Positions 22,476 to 41,990 of a stretch of 64,000 nucleotides of DNA are shown here, one piece after another. The first letter of the stretch is position 1. Each line of letters opens with the position of its first letter. The translations under genes were made by a program, and so were the position numbers. The stretch spans positions 21,950,298 through 22,014,297 of the forward strand of contig OW285189.1 of the NCBI GenBank assembly GCA_935421135.1, written 5' to 3'. The DNA comes from Bugulina stolonifera. Taxonomy: Eukaryota > Bryozoa > Gymnolaemata > Cheilostomatida > Bugulidae. Below the pieces are notes generated by a model. The model saw only the letters and a program-made list of their open reading frames with translations. It did not search any database and had not been told where the DNA came from.

Positions 22476-25066
22476 CTATACAGTGACTGTCTGTTTTCCT
22501 CCCACATTTTGATATTCGGTTTTGTACATTTGAGGCGCACACTTGTAGGCCGATTTAGCTCCTGGCGCTACAATAAATACAACAGGAAAGGTTAACACCA
22601 AATAAAGTAGCCTGTGTTTCATGGATAACCTTATGTCTGTTATAACAGCTATATCTTATAAGGTTTTTCAGTTTAAAATACATGTACACATTCATGTAAT
22701 GCTGCAGTTATACAGTGAATAATAATATTGTCCAGCAGTAATACATGTGAAATACATAATATGGTCCTCTTACACTAATAGGTAACATGCTTAACGACCA
22801 AATAACAAAATGTACTGTAGGTACTCTGTCCAGTACAAGTAGTTTGGAAGGAAATTTTGTAATTATGAACTCTTTTCATGTAGTAAAATATGTATAATTG
22901 TAATGTAATCATAGCTGTTACACACTCTAATAATTGCTAACCTGGAAGGACGAAAGGTGTGTCCACAGGAATATACACATCTTTTGCTCTCTTTACGTCT
23001 GTTGGATTCTGATATCGATCTGTTTTCTCAGACTTTAATCCACTGAAAGGTAAAAAGAATATCGTCAGATATCACAGTACAAGTTCAGGTAGCCTATGTA
23101 ACCTATGCCATTCCCCTCACTCATATGGTATGTTTCTCATTATGTTTCTTTAGATATGCCATACACACATGTTGTATTAATCTGGGACTTACCCGTGAGG
23201 AACAGGAACCATTGCATTTGGTTGCCGTGGAATATACTTAGTTCTGTGTTTAAATTGCATGCTGTCTACCATTGGTAACTTCTCTCTTGGTACAGTGTCT
23301 TTTGGTAATGGGCTGGAAAATAGTGACATAAACACATTATGTTGTGAAAGTGCCTTCTCATGGCATACTTTATATATGTTTATGTTTCAGTGTCAAAAAA
23401 AGGTGGATTCACGTTGTATTCCACTTTGAATTTTATTTTGTGGTGGTGATCATTATTTTATGTAATTATTCATGACCGGTGATGATAGATATTAATTTGA
23501 CTATATATGTAGATATGGCCTAACCTTGAATGGTCTGCATATCTTCACAGGAGAACCCATTGTTAGCTTGGTAATAATAATACGCATAGTTACACTACAC
23601 TGACTACATACTGTATATAAGTGTATGTCAGTGTTTTACTTACTTCTCGTGGAGGCCATGGCCCCAGGCTTTCGTATATTCTTCACATTCCCAATATGTT
23701 GGAACATTTTTCTCTGGGTATCCCTTCAACTCTCCTTGTTTAAACTTTCTGTGTGTTGCTTGATTTGTGGTTGTGTACATGTCATTGAGATTTAGCACTC
23801 CTTTATCACTTGGTCGTATAGTTCTCCCTGCCATAGCTTCATCTCGTGTAGATGGTACCATTTGCTACAAAACAGAAGACAGTAATCTATCGTTAAATAA
23901 CTTGAACCAGCATGCTTATTGTTCATCATTTCACATAGCGTTTTGATCAGTTTTAGATTTATATGATGCTTATTTATTATTTGATTATCTAAATAGGCAA
24001 AGAACAGCAACAAATCTGCATGAAACGGACACTGTTGATAAGTAACACTAACTGGTTACTCTGGCTACATACCTTTGATGGACCATCTGCATGGTGTGCT
24101 TGTAGATTATATGGTTGAGGTCCACCTTGAAAGTCAATTGGCTCTGACAGTCCCGGCCGAGCATTATATTCAGCATGAGTTTCTGATTGCTGATTTCCCA
24201 TTGTCAATGGTTTCCTCCAGCCACCTTTTCCAAGCTAAATATGGATAACAAACATTAACCAATATTTGAAAAACTGATAGTTTAAAAAAAAATAGAATAC
24301 TTTATTTGAACCAGTTAGAAAGTGCTTTCTACATTACAGCTATATAGACCTACCTTTTCAGCATGATCTTTCACATAGTTGACGTTGTAGAGTGCTGGTG
24401 CTTTTTTATACACATTACTTTTACCATTTCCATAAGGTCCCCCTAAGAACTTATGATCATGCACCTTTCCATTGGTTGTTTCAAAATATCTGTCTCGAGG
24501 CATTTCATCCATCTTTGCAAGGACCGGAGGCAAAGGATCTCTTAATGTAGACTGCAATTAATTAGAAACCTTGTGCATGTGTATTAAAATGTTTCTTGCG
24601 TTATCGATGTATCTATCTCATCAGCACACATGCTAAACTGTGTATCTATATTACATGTAATTCTTATAGAGTGTAGCAAAGATAAATTTTGAATTCAATA
24701 CTAAGTAAGCCATATAACAATATTCTAGTACAGGTACAAGGCGTCTTGAATTACATTACATTCATTGTTTTCATAATTAGATTATCATTATGAAATTTAA
24801 TAAACTAATAGTTATAGTTATAAGTTATAACAACAGGATAGAGGAATGATATATCTGTAATTTGATTAATTTGCATGTAGCTGTGTACAGTGTACATAAT
24901 CCTACCTACTACCTCATTATTCCATAAAAAATTTATGGTAAGTGTAATTGTCTGATACCTTGAAAGTGGTCTCAGGGAAATAATAGCCATCTCTCCAATG
25001 ATGTCCAACTCCTGTAGAAGTTTGATGTGTATCAGCTCTTAAACCTATGTGATGTGAAGCCTTCAT
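22476..25066 (-). CDS. unrecognised 333-residue protein, axonemal-like composition
   Basis: Seven exons read on the minus strand: 25066-24959, 24551-24354, 24234-24073, 23864-23644, 23312-23193, 23042-22942 and 22567-22476. Phases agree at every junction and the total is exactly 334 codons including the stop. The protein starts MKASHHIGLRADTHQ. It is rich in Gly, Pro, Tyr, His, Lys and Asn, without signal peptide, membrane segment, coiled coil or enzyme motif. Short extended motifs recur, such as YYFPETTFKSTLRDPLPP, KVHDHKFLGGPYGNGK, EYNARPGLSEPIDF, KNVPTYWECEEYTKAWGHG and KHRTKYIPRQPNAMVP. Such Tyr/Pro-rich, low-structure proteins are common among microtubule inner and sperm-flagellar proteins, so I infer a ciliary or cytoskeletal role. 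I cannot name the family. The gene faces away from the elements on its right. Confidence 0.85.
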
Positions 25067-26246
25067 GATGGTAACTTTTTAATATTTACAAGTGAATGAC
25101 ACCACAACTGAATAAAGCAAAAATAAATGAGCAAATGGGTTTTGACCATTCAAAACACCATCAGTTGCAATGTAAATAGATGATGGTGATTGTTACTAAG
25201 GAAGTAGCAGTGCATTGTGGGTGATTCATACACTGTTTTAACGAGTCTAATTCTTTTTATTTCGCTGTGCGACAACATTGATCTCTCCCCACAACATCGG
25301 ATATTTATATATACATGCACCAATGATTTATAAAACTTGCTACATACCAAAGTTTCTATATACCAAGTTTATCCAGTAAACAATGCGTATACTCATTTGC
25401 CGTAGTTCTCTCGCCAAAGTGGGCAAACCGTTGCTCTTCAACGAGCGCCCAGCCTGTGGTCAAACGCTTAGGCTATAGAAATATAGGTCGGCAGTAGTAG
25501 TTGACAGTCCGCACAAAGAGCGTATTTTTACCATCTTTGGTTTACATAAGGCATAAATAGTTCAGACCACGTGATCAGTAGGATGGCTCGAACTTTTTGG
25601 GCCTTTTTCCTATATTTATGCTCTTCTAAATCCTTGCATCTTTTATTGATGCTATTGGTATAAACATCATGTATTCTGAAAATAATGGGCTAGCATTACA
25701 GGTACTTTTAGCCAATCTCAGCGCAATTTCTTCGCCATTGTTTCATTGGTAATTTTTCGTTGCCACTCAACTACTTTGAACTAGGCCGCTTATCAGGTCA
25801 GATTTCGCGCGATCCTATTAGTGAATAAAGCCGTGGAACAACTTATTAGTTATATAAACTTTGTACATACTTCATTTATTTTACAAAATTTGAAGATTTT
25901 CTCTTTGTGATAATAATCATAATTATTATTATTACTAAATTACATTTACATTTATTGGGGTTTTCTAAAAGTGTACAGATGACATTTTGTTAAAAGCAAC
26001 TTGTTGACCACATATATTATAAATATATAATATGTACAACGTATAGGATAGAATAAATAAATAAATAAGAGAAGCAAAAAAAATTGATTAATTTAAATTT
26101 AATAAATTATGATTAATATTTATATTATTTGTTTTAAACTCTATCTGTCACCAGACGATTTTTCTAACTAAATTAACAACTGATTCATCTATATTTGTAA
26201 AGGTTACTATTGTAAAGCGTATAGATTAATTATTTAATTATCTTGT
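25067..26246. other. upstream region of the minus-strand gene
   Basis: No coding exon supported. It is somewhat richer in CpG around 25400-25800 and contains CACGTG at 25567-25572. Two partial X-box-like sites (GTTGCT..CAAC near 25433 and GTTGCC..CAAC near 25759) would suit a ciliary promoter but match the RFX consensus only in part. 25900-26240 is very AT-rich. Confidence 0.45.
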
Positions 26247-26329
26247 GAATAGTAGTACGAGACGTATTTTTTATATAGATTTATTACCCAATATTCGTTA
26301 CTTGTCCAAGTAACATCATCAGAGGATAA

Positions 26330-26635
26330 TGTTATGGATTGTACTGTTCATTCAACTGTCATTCCATAAACCTTCTCTGGGTTGTCTAGACACTTGGAGA
26401 TCCAACTTTTACTTTATTAACACTTCAACTTCTCTTCCACTTTCTCTCTACTTACTCTACTCCTTCTCTTCTCTACTGTATATAAAAATCCCTTATATAT
26501 ATAGGTATCTAAAATAGCTACATGCAGCTAGAGCTACATATAGCTAACTCCTATTATATACGTAAAAAAGCAACAGCTTTCCTAGCCTTACAATTACAAT
26601 ACCAGCTTGCAAAAACACTTCTAGAATCTACCACA
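26330..26635 (-). repeat. 3' LTR of nested retroelement (element on minus strand)
   Basis: 306 bp, starting TGTGGTAG and ending ATAACA on the minus strand, so it has TG...CA ends. It differs from the other LTR at only two noticed positions, which implies a recent insertion. The target duplication ATAA lies at 26326-26329 and is repeated at 28250-28253. The 62-codon open frame inside is not a gene. Confidence 0.88.
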
Positions 26636-26647
26636 TTCTCCCCTCCT
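26636..26647 (-). other. polypurine tract of the LTR element
   Basis: AGGAGGGGAGAA on the minus strand, directly abutting the TG of the 3' LTR. This is the position where plus-strand DNA synthesis is primed. Confidence 0.8.
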
Positions 26648-26839
26648 AGATGAGGTGTGGGTATTACCTACACCTACATCGATAAACACACCGGATAACC
26701 TGATCATAAAAAGTAGAAGAAAGTTTTAGTATAAATATGTCCATTAGTTTTAAAACTTAGTTTCTACACTATTGTCCTGTCTGGTCTTTAGCATCAGCGG
26801 TAGCAGATACAAAGATATTCCTTTGCCTCCTCAATATTC

Positions 26840-27440
26840 TGGACATCACACCTGTGCTCACTCCGATGTTAGTAGTATACGTCCCACAAATAGAAGGTTA
26901 GAGGCTCCTATAGGTTGCATTATACCATTCTACAGTAGACACTGGATACACCATCTGAACATCACACCAGTGCTCTCTTCAATGCAAGCAGTATCAGTCC
27001 AACCAAGCAGAGGTTTAGAGGCTCCTATAGGTTGCATTAAACCGTGTTAAGCTACAGTAGACTTTGGATATGCCAGCTGAACATCAATATATAGTAGGCA
27101 ACAGACAAGTACTCCTTAGTTAGAAATCTCCGTTTTATACCATTGTCCTGTTTTGTCTTTAGCACCATTAGTAGATACAAGTGATTCTCGTGTCTCCTCA
27201 ATATGTTTGAACATCACACCTGTGCTCACTTCGATGTTAGTAGTATACGTCCCACAAATAGAAGGTTAGAGGCTCCTATAGGTTGCATTATACCATTCTA
27301 CAGTAGACACTGGATACACCATCTGAACATCCACCGTGCTCACTTCAATGTTAGTAGCATCGATTCCCCAAATAGAAGGTTAGAGGCTCCTATAGGTTGC
27401 ATTATACCATTCTACCGTAGATTCTGGATGCACCATCTGA
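26840..27440. repeat. 116-bp internal repeats of the LTR element
   Basis: Four copies of a unit containing GTTAGAGGCTCCTATAGGTT, with that block at about 26897, 27014, 27265 and 27380. Units lie 116 bases apart within each of two pairs, and the pairs are offset by about 367 bases, so a two-unit block was itself duplicated. Confidence 0.85.
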
Positions 27441-27545
27441 ACGACGAGATATAACAGGCACCAACAAACAGTACTCATACAATTAAAATAATTACAAAAA
27501 CTAAAATAAATACATAACACAATAATTTCTATCCAATTGTCATTA

Positions 27546-27870
27546 GAGAGAAAGTATCCTCCAGCTTCCTGGTTCACTACTCTTAGGTGTAGATCCTGAT
27601 GAGCTATACACAGCTTGATAGGCCATGGCATAAACACCACGCTCACGCTGGACTCTTACAAGATAGTCTACCCTATCCATCTAAGCATGACTTTCCATAC
27701 GAGTTGTAAGTGTTAGAGAGAAAGTATCCTCCAGCTTCCTGGCTCACTACTCCTAGGTGTAGATCCTGATGAGCTATACACAGCTTGATAGGCTATGGCA
27801 TAAACACCATGCTCACGCTGGACTCTTACAAGATAGTCTACCCTATCCATCTAAGCATGACTGTCCTAGT
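27546..27870. repeat. tandem duplication, 170-bp spacing, in the LTR element
   Basis: GAGAGAAAGTATCCTCCAGC starts at 27546 and again at 27716. The two copies, about 155 bases each, differ by only a few substitutions (for example GGTTCACTACTCTTAGG against GGCTCACTACTCCTAGG). Confidence 0.9.
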
Positions 27871-27923
27871 CAGTCGGTGTAATACAAGTTGTAAGTGTTG
27901 AGCAGTTAGAGTGTTTAGACCGG

Positions 27924-27942
27924 AATCCCACTGCTGCCACCA
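27924..27942 (-). other. primer-binding site, tRNA-Leu type
   Basis: TGGTGGCAGCAGTGGGATT on the minus strand, one base after the 5' LTR. Its complement ends in CCA and matches the acceptor and T-arm 3' strand of animal leucine tRNAs. Confidence 0.8.
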
Positions 27943-27943
27943 A

Positions 27944-28249
27944 TGTTATGGATTGTACTGTTCATCCAACTGTCATTCCATAAACCTTCTCTGGGTTGTC
28001 TAGACACTTGGAGATCTAACTTTTACTTTATTAACACTTCAACTTCTCTTCCACTTTCTCTCTACTTACTCTACTCCTTCTCTTCTCTACTGTATATAAA
28101 AATCCCTTATATATATAGGTATCTAAAATAGCTACATGCAGCTAGAGCTACATATAGCTAACTCCTATTATATACGTAAAAAAGCAACAGCTTTCCTAGC
28201 CTTACAATTACAATACCAGCTTGCAAAAACACTTCTAGAATCTACCACA
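27944..28249 (-). repeat. 5' LTR of nested retroelement
   Basis: 306 bp, nearly identical to 26330-26635 (changes noted at the CATCCAACTG and GAGATCTAAC positions). It is followed on the plus strand by ATAA, the second copy of the target duplication. Confidence 0.88.
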
Positions 28250-29256
28250 ATAATGTTACTTGGACAAGTAACGAAATATTAGGTGATAAATCTATGTAAA
28301 AAATGCGTCTCGTAGTACTATTCATAATTAAAATATTATCCCACACCAACATTTTTCAGTATAGATTAATAGATTTTTAATTCAATAGAATTAGAATATC
28401 ATATTCGCATATCATAAATAATGATATGATAAATGATTTGATATGATAATCATTATCATATGAGATTCTCCGACTAGCATTTCTTGTAACTTCATCGGTG
28501 GAGCACATTCTTTTGCATTATTATGTCAATCAGACCCTGGATAGCTTCCTATTAAGCAACATGGGTTCAGAAAAGGATTGTCGTCCACAACTCATAGTTA
28601 GTATATGCATAGAATTATGAAAGCAGTAGAAGACTAGAGGAACCCTCCGTCCAAGTGGTTGTGCTTGACTTTTCTAAAGCTTTTGATAATTTATCATAAA
28701 ATGTGATCTAGCAACATTCCCATCTCAGTTAACATAAACAGCAGGTGGTGTTGAGTGGCAGAGTCTCGGAGTTGGTGTTAATATTTAGTAACCTCCGGCC
28801 TAGGCCCATTGTTATTCCTGTTGTACATAGTCAATACAACTATATGATACGTGAAATCAGACATTTTGCAGATGATGTATCAATGAAAAACATTGGTTCC
28901 ATTCATGTGTTCTAAGGGAACCTAAGCAAGTTGGAATCATAAGTAAATGAATAGCTGATGGTTTTTAATGCCGACAAATGCGAATACATTGTGTTCGGTA
29001 GGAAGTCAGATGATTTTACGACATAAAGTATTCCTTTTGCCTGTCCTACCTAAAAAGTAGATTAAGTCAAGTACTTAGGAGTCAAAATTACCAAAACCAT
29101 TAAATAGGATTGCCATATAGATAAATGCAGCACACGAAGTAAACCGTTTACTAGGATAGTTGATGACTACGATAATGTGAAGTTGCTGGCCTACACTTTT
29201 AGAATACGCCTCTGAATTGTGGGACCCTTCTACTCTTTGCAAGGAGTGAATTGGTG

Positions 29257-37183
<7,927 letters not shown>

Positions 37184-38383
37184 GATTACATCACTGTGTA
37201 CGGTTGCATCACTGTGTACTAATACGTCACTGTGTACTGTTGCATCACTGTGTACTAATTCATCACTATTGTACTATTACAGCTCTCTGTATTAATGCAT
37301 CACTAAGTACTGTTACATTATTATGTACTGTTAGAGCACTATGTACCAATACACCACCATGTTCTGTGGGTAGTGCATGTATCTTAATCACAATTAAATA
37401 AGGACATGGTACTCATTTCTTATCTAACATGTATAGCTTGTGGAAACGGTTATATCCACCTGTAAATTGGGATGATTGTTACATTTTAAGAACTGCTGTG
37501 TTTTGTAAATATTTTTGCAGCAATATATAACAGTGGGAATATTACTTGTATGATTTCATTGCGATTATATTGATGGGTTGTTCAAGATACATGTAGTAGT
37601 TTATAGCAATTCTAATGAATTTTATAAACCAGCTAAATGTTATAATGTTATTATTATTGTAAATACACATTAGTAGATGTACTCCATAGTGATTGATTTC
37701 TAGTAGTTAGCAGTTACCACGTTACAACTACATTCACGATTCACCTCTTCGTGAGGTCTGATTGAGATGGACACTAGTGGCCGGTTGTGTCCAGTAAGCA
37801 ACTCTGCCACATGGAGAAAGTGTTGTAATAACTAATTAATTTGTAATCAGTAACAGTTTCTATATTTAATATCATTATGTGGAGTAGATAGACCAAAACT
37901 AAGCTGATACTCTGTAATCATGATTGATTCTCTGTTAAATATAATTGGAAAAACTAGTTGGTAGGCCTGATTATGTATATATAGTAATATACGTGTATAT
38001 GTGAGCAACAGCCCCTAGGTCTAACACTAGAAGAAAACTATTGCATTAGTGATTAGATGAGAGATTAGAGCAAAAAATAGATACTGTCTGTAAATTTCAC
38101 TTTTTGCTTAATGGTGGTAACTACTAAATACATGTATATCCTATAGACTGTAACAAGCTAATAGATAGAACCTGCAGTTTGTGGGCAGAAATATGCACAG
38201 TATGTATCTGTGTGTATAATGGACAACCCACGCAAAGCCATAACACATTGTACATGTATAATTCTGATACGCCATAATATATTATTGTTTACACATCGTC
38301 TTCACTTGTAAGAAATACAAGTTTAATATCACCTGAACACACTTGTGTCATTTATTCATATATACTGTATGCGTATAGAAATA

Positions 38384-38416
38384 CCAGATTATTAACAAAT
38401 TTTGTTAATAATCTGG
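38384..38416. repeat. 33-bp perfect palindrome
   Basis: CCAGATTATTAACAAA, one central T, then its exact reverse complement TTTGTTAATAATCTGG. It could fold into a 16-bp hairpin. Confidence 0.9.
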
Positions 38417-39334
38417 CAACTTCTATGATTTTCATTTGTGTCACATTCTGTTACAAAAATGTATAGATAGAGAGCAGAGGTATGTGGATGTAATATTAGA
38501 TGTGTTTTTTCAAAATGGTGTGCTCAGCAATCTTAACCAATCACAGATGTAAAGAATAGTTTCCAGACATGCTGTAGCATATATTGGTCTTAATCATATA
38601 ATATTAAAAGACCAGCTCCGTATAATTATTATGCTACACCAAATATGACAATAAATTATAGTACCTTGTAGGAGTAGGCTATAATAATCGTGTAAATAAA
38701 GTCCTTACAATAATTTGTATTTAGCTCATTAGGACATTGTCAACCACATGCAAGTCAAACTAATTCAACATACTATTTTTCCAACATTGAGGTAATTTTG
38801 TCTTCTCATACTTGGACCACATTGCAATATTTTGATATAGTTCACACATAATAGAACAGCACATTTGCATCTGTGAAGTGTGCTGTATAAACATTGGGTG
38901 AAATGTACATCAAAGCGTATAATTAGTTGCCTTCTATCAAATAAAATTAACATTTTATTGTTTTCAAACTATTGTAGTTTAATTAAATTTGTAAATTAAA
39001 ATGATAAATTTATTACTGCCAATTGATTTTAAATATAAAATAGGCAGTTATGCACATAAAAATACATAATTATTCTACTTTTAGATTGGAAATGTGCCAA
39101 TATGATTTTTTAATATTGTATGTTGATAAGCCTAATTTGAATTTTGGCAGCAGGCGTCCTGCATGGCAATTTTGATTAGCATGACACCTGTGAGCAGGAA
39201 ACTACCTGTATGTAATTTAGCCATGTTGTGTATTGGTATTTTGACTACAACTTACCAATTTACCAATTTTACTTCCCACTATTAATCTCAGGTAAGAAAG
39301 CATTGATCTAAAGAGATCTGTACTTTTTCTAATT

Positions 39335-39505
39335 TGAGGCGGAGAAGGCACTTCACCAATGGTAAAGTTAACTAATGTAGCACAGGAGCATTATAAGGTT
39401 GGATGCCCTTCCTAACACCACCAATGACCCTTATGGGAATGAGCCTGGGACTCCCACATGAAAGTCCAGAGCCCTCGCCACCTAGGCCACTAGGCCACAG
39501 CCCCA
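39335..39505 (-). repeat. tRNA-derived SINE-like element
   Basis: On the minus strand it begins GGGGCTGTGGCCTAGTGGCC (A-box region), continues with GGGAGTCCCAGGCTCATTCCC (decayed B box), then carries GGAAGGGCATCC. That motif resembles a conserved internal block I remember from several marine-animal SINEs. The 3' part follows to about 39335. Only one copy was noticed in the window. Confidence 0.65.
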
Positions 39506-41990
39506 ACCTTTTACACTAATTTGCTACGTGTAAGTAATAATACATGTGCATGTGAGTAACATACATATACATGTACGTTATTGCTCACTTGAATTTTTGT
39601 TATCTGTGTATATACATATATATTATTATAGTTATTGTATTGTATACTTATACTTATACCACTACTATATACATGTACATACAAGTAAATGTATTTACAT
39701 TGTAGACCTACTTTAACATTATACATGTATATGTATATCGAATTTGGTACTGCTGTTTGGTTTCATGCATACTTATTTCTGATAGCAAATCGCTGGTATC
39801 CATTTTCCCAGTTTAAGGGATACACATGTTGCATAATATGAATCACATACATGTATGTGTACAATACATACATTACATGTCACATAGAGAACTCTATTGT
39901 GGCATCACTATAAAAATTTTTTGTCACACAATTCTAGTTGTACCTTATACTGCCACCACTTGATATTACAGTAGGGATATAGACTAAAGTGTGCAAAGTA
40001 GGACGAGACTTTGTATAAAAAAATAAGTTACATTATTTTTACACACCATGATGTGATTGTGTAATTCATTACTGGAGTTGTTTTCTCAACATGTTTTACC
40101 TGACTTGCCTGCGAACGCAATTCAACTGCTCTAAACAAAATATCTCTCCGCTATCAAAGTCATTTTAATGTTTATTTTGTTGTATTTACACATAGGCTAT
40201 TACAAAATTATAATTTAAATTTAGTATAGCCATAGCATCAAGTAATGTAACCAACAAAATAAATTATCAAAGTAAATAAATGCATTATGTTGTACTGTAT
40301 TAATACGCTCAGGTATTAACAGGTAGTCGTCTGTTGTACTATAATAATGTACTAACCTAGTATACACCAATACAATGCATTCCTATAACTACATTGGTAG
40401 TAAATTCTAAGGAAGGTGGTCGTCGTTTGAACTACATGTGGGACCCTGTTGAAAAATAATGGATTTATACTAAAAAAAGCTTATCACAGAACGAAAGGTA
40501 AAGGCAAACTGATATACAATGATATTTTTTCCTTGAATTAATCAAATTCTCTTATAAATTTGGTGGTTATCTACCAGTATTACTATCCTATGATAATCAT
40601 AATGATGATTACCATCGATTGTTTGATTAATCAAATGAAATTGATAAAATTAAAGCTGCCATTGCCATAAAAAATGTATTACATGTAACATGTTTTATAA
40701 GTTATCAGTTATATTTGTAGCAAAACCTTCTTTTAATTTTATTGATGGAATTTGGTAAATCAATGGAAATCGAATCAATTCATTCTCAATCCTGATTATA
40801 ATATTATTAAGATTATAGTTATTATATAATATTGACTTCATAATCATATTGACCTCATATTTATTACTTCATGGTGATGTGATAGTGTGGCTGGAATAAA
40901 TCAAAAGTTTAAATTATCAGTTATAGGTAGGGTCTATAATATATATATCCCATATTGGGTTTGTTTGGCTTTATTCCATTACTGCTATACTTGCTTACCA
41001 TGTTTCAGAAGAGTGTTGAAATGACACAGAATTATTAAGAATTGCATAATTTATTTTTGTGACAGGTTCTACTGAACATAATATAATTCAGTGTACAAAT
41101 ATAGTACTTATGGTAAATGCAAGTGTACAGCTTAATTTTACTAACTCGTGTACTACGGCATATTATGCATAAAAAACGCCATGTATTACTATGTGCATGT
41201 ATATGCTGGTAATATTTTCGACCATTTTATTGTACTATAATGTGTATATAATACTGTAATGACCTACATGTGTTTCAGACACAAGTACTCACAATCTATA
41301 CTTGATTAGCTATATCATTCATTCTATAACCTGATGGAATAGAAATGTACATTTTCAACCATTGGGTAGACCTTCACAGATATAACCTATGAAACCATTA
41401 ATTATGATTCTAATTAATCTGTGACACCTACATGTACATGTACAGCTTCTTCCAGTGTATTATATTGGTAGTATATGAGGATATTATTTGTTTTTGTTGA
41501 TTTCATGTGTCAATCAATGGAGGACATTGTTTATTCTAGTGACTCATTCCTACCATCTGCTTGGCTGAGGTTCTATTCATTTATAATATTCTCAAGTAAA
41601 TTGTACATAATACTTGTCTTGTCATGTACTTGACTCTAGAAGCTATAGGAACATAGGCCACATATGCCTATATAAACAAATTCAATCTTGTATACCATAC
41701 AACCGAAATCAACACTGATAATTACACCTAATTATTGCTAGATATCCACTAGATGAGGATGATGACTAAATAATAGCATCAGACTCGTGAAGATATGGAT
41801 TAATAGAATTAGTACTACAGTATCACCTGCGCTGTATCTTCTAAGTAAGCTGTCTGTTTTATTCTTGAAGGACATTGAGTTTAGATCCTATGTTTACACT
41901 TTAACTATTTACATGCTCACCCAATAATTTCATCAATTTAATATTTCAGATAGGCCTATTGATAGTTTGTGAGTGGGAGCAGACTGGACG

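Larger units (their letters stand above)
26330..28249 (-). mobile_element. non-autonomous LTR retrotransposon (TRIM/LARD-like), 1,920 bp
   Basis: Two 306-bp LTRs enclose about 1.3 kb. Next to the 5' LTR, on the minus strand, lies a primer site whose complement reads AATCCCACTGCTGCCACCA, the 3' end expected of a leucine tRNA. Next to the 3' LTR lies the polypurine tract AGGAGGGGAGAA. The interior shows no gag, protease, RT, RNase H or integrase frame. It consists of 116-bp repeats (26840-27430) and a duplication at 170-bp spacing (27546-27870). The element must have been mobilised by enzymes supplied from elsewhere. Confidence 0.88.
26247..28323. mobile_element. palindromic MITE split by a nested LTR element
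   Basis: The outer arms 26247-26325 and 28254-28323 are inverted copies of each other: GAATAGTAGTACGAGACG, then ATAGATTTATTACC, then CGTTACTTGTCCAAGTAACAT. With the inserted element and its target duplication removed, CGTTACTTGTCCAAGTAACAT faces its exact reverse complement across about 11-14 bases. The original was thus a nearly perfect foldback MITE of roughly 150 bp. Confidence 0.85.
37184..41990. other. spacer between helicase and ubiquitin protease genes
   Basis: Just after the helicase stop, 37185-37370 is an imperfect 18-20 base repeat (CATCACTGTGTACTNNT), probably 3' UTR. A candidate AATAAA lies near 38695. A 33-bp perfect palindrome and a SINE-like copy follow. No spliced frame was found in 38000-41950. 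The leader of the protease gene probably begins after the TTTCAG at 41945-41950. Confidence 0.5.

Noticed and set aside
26329..26517. 62-codon frame, repeated at 27943-28131
   Set aside because: It lies inside each LTR, on the strand opposite to the element; identical copies are explained by LTR identity.
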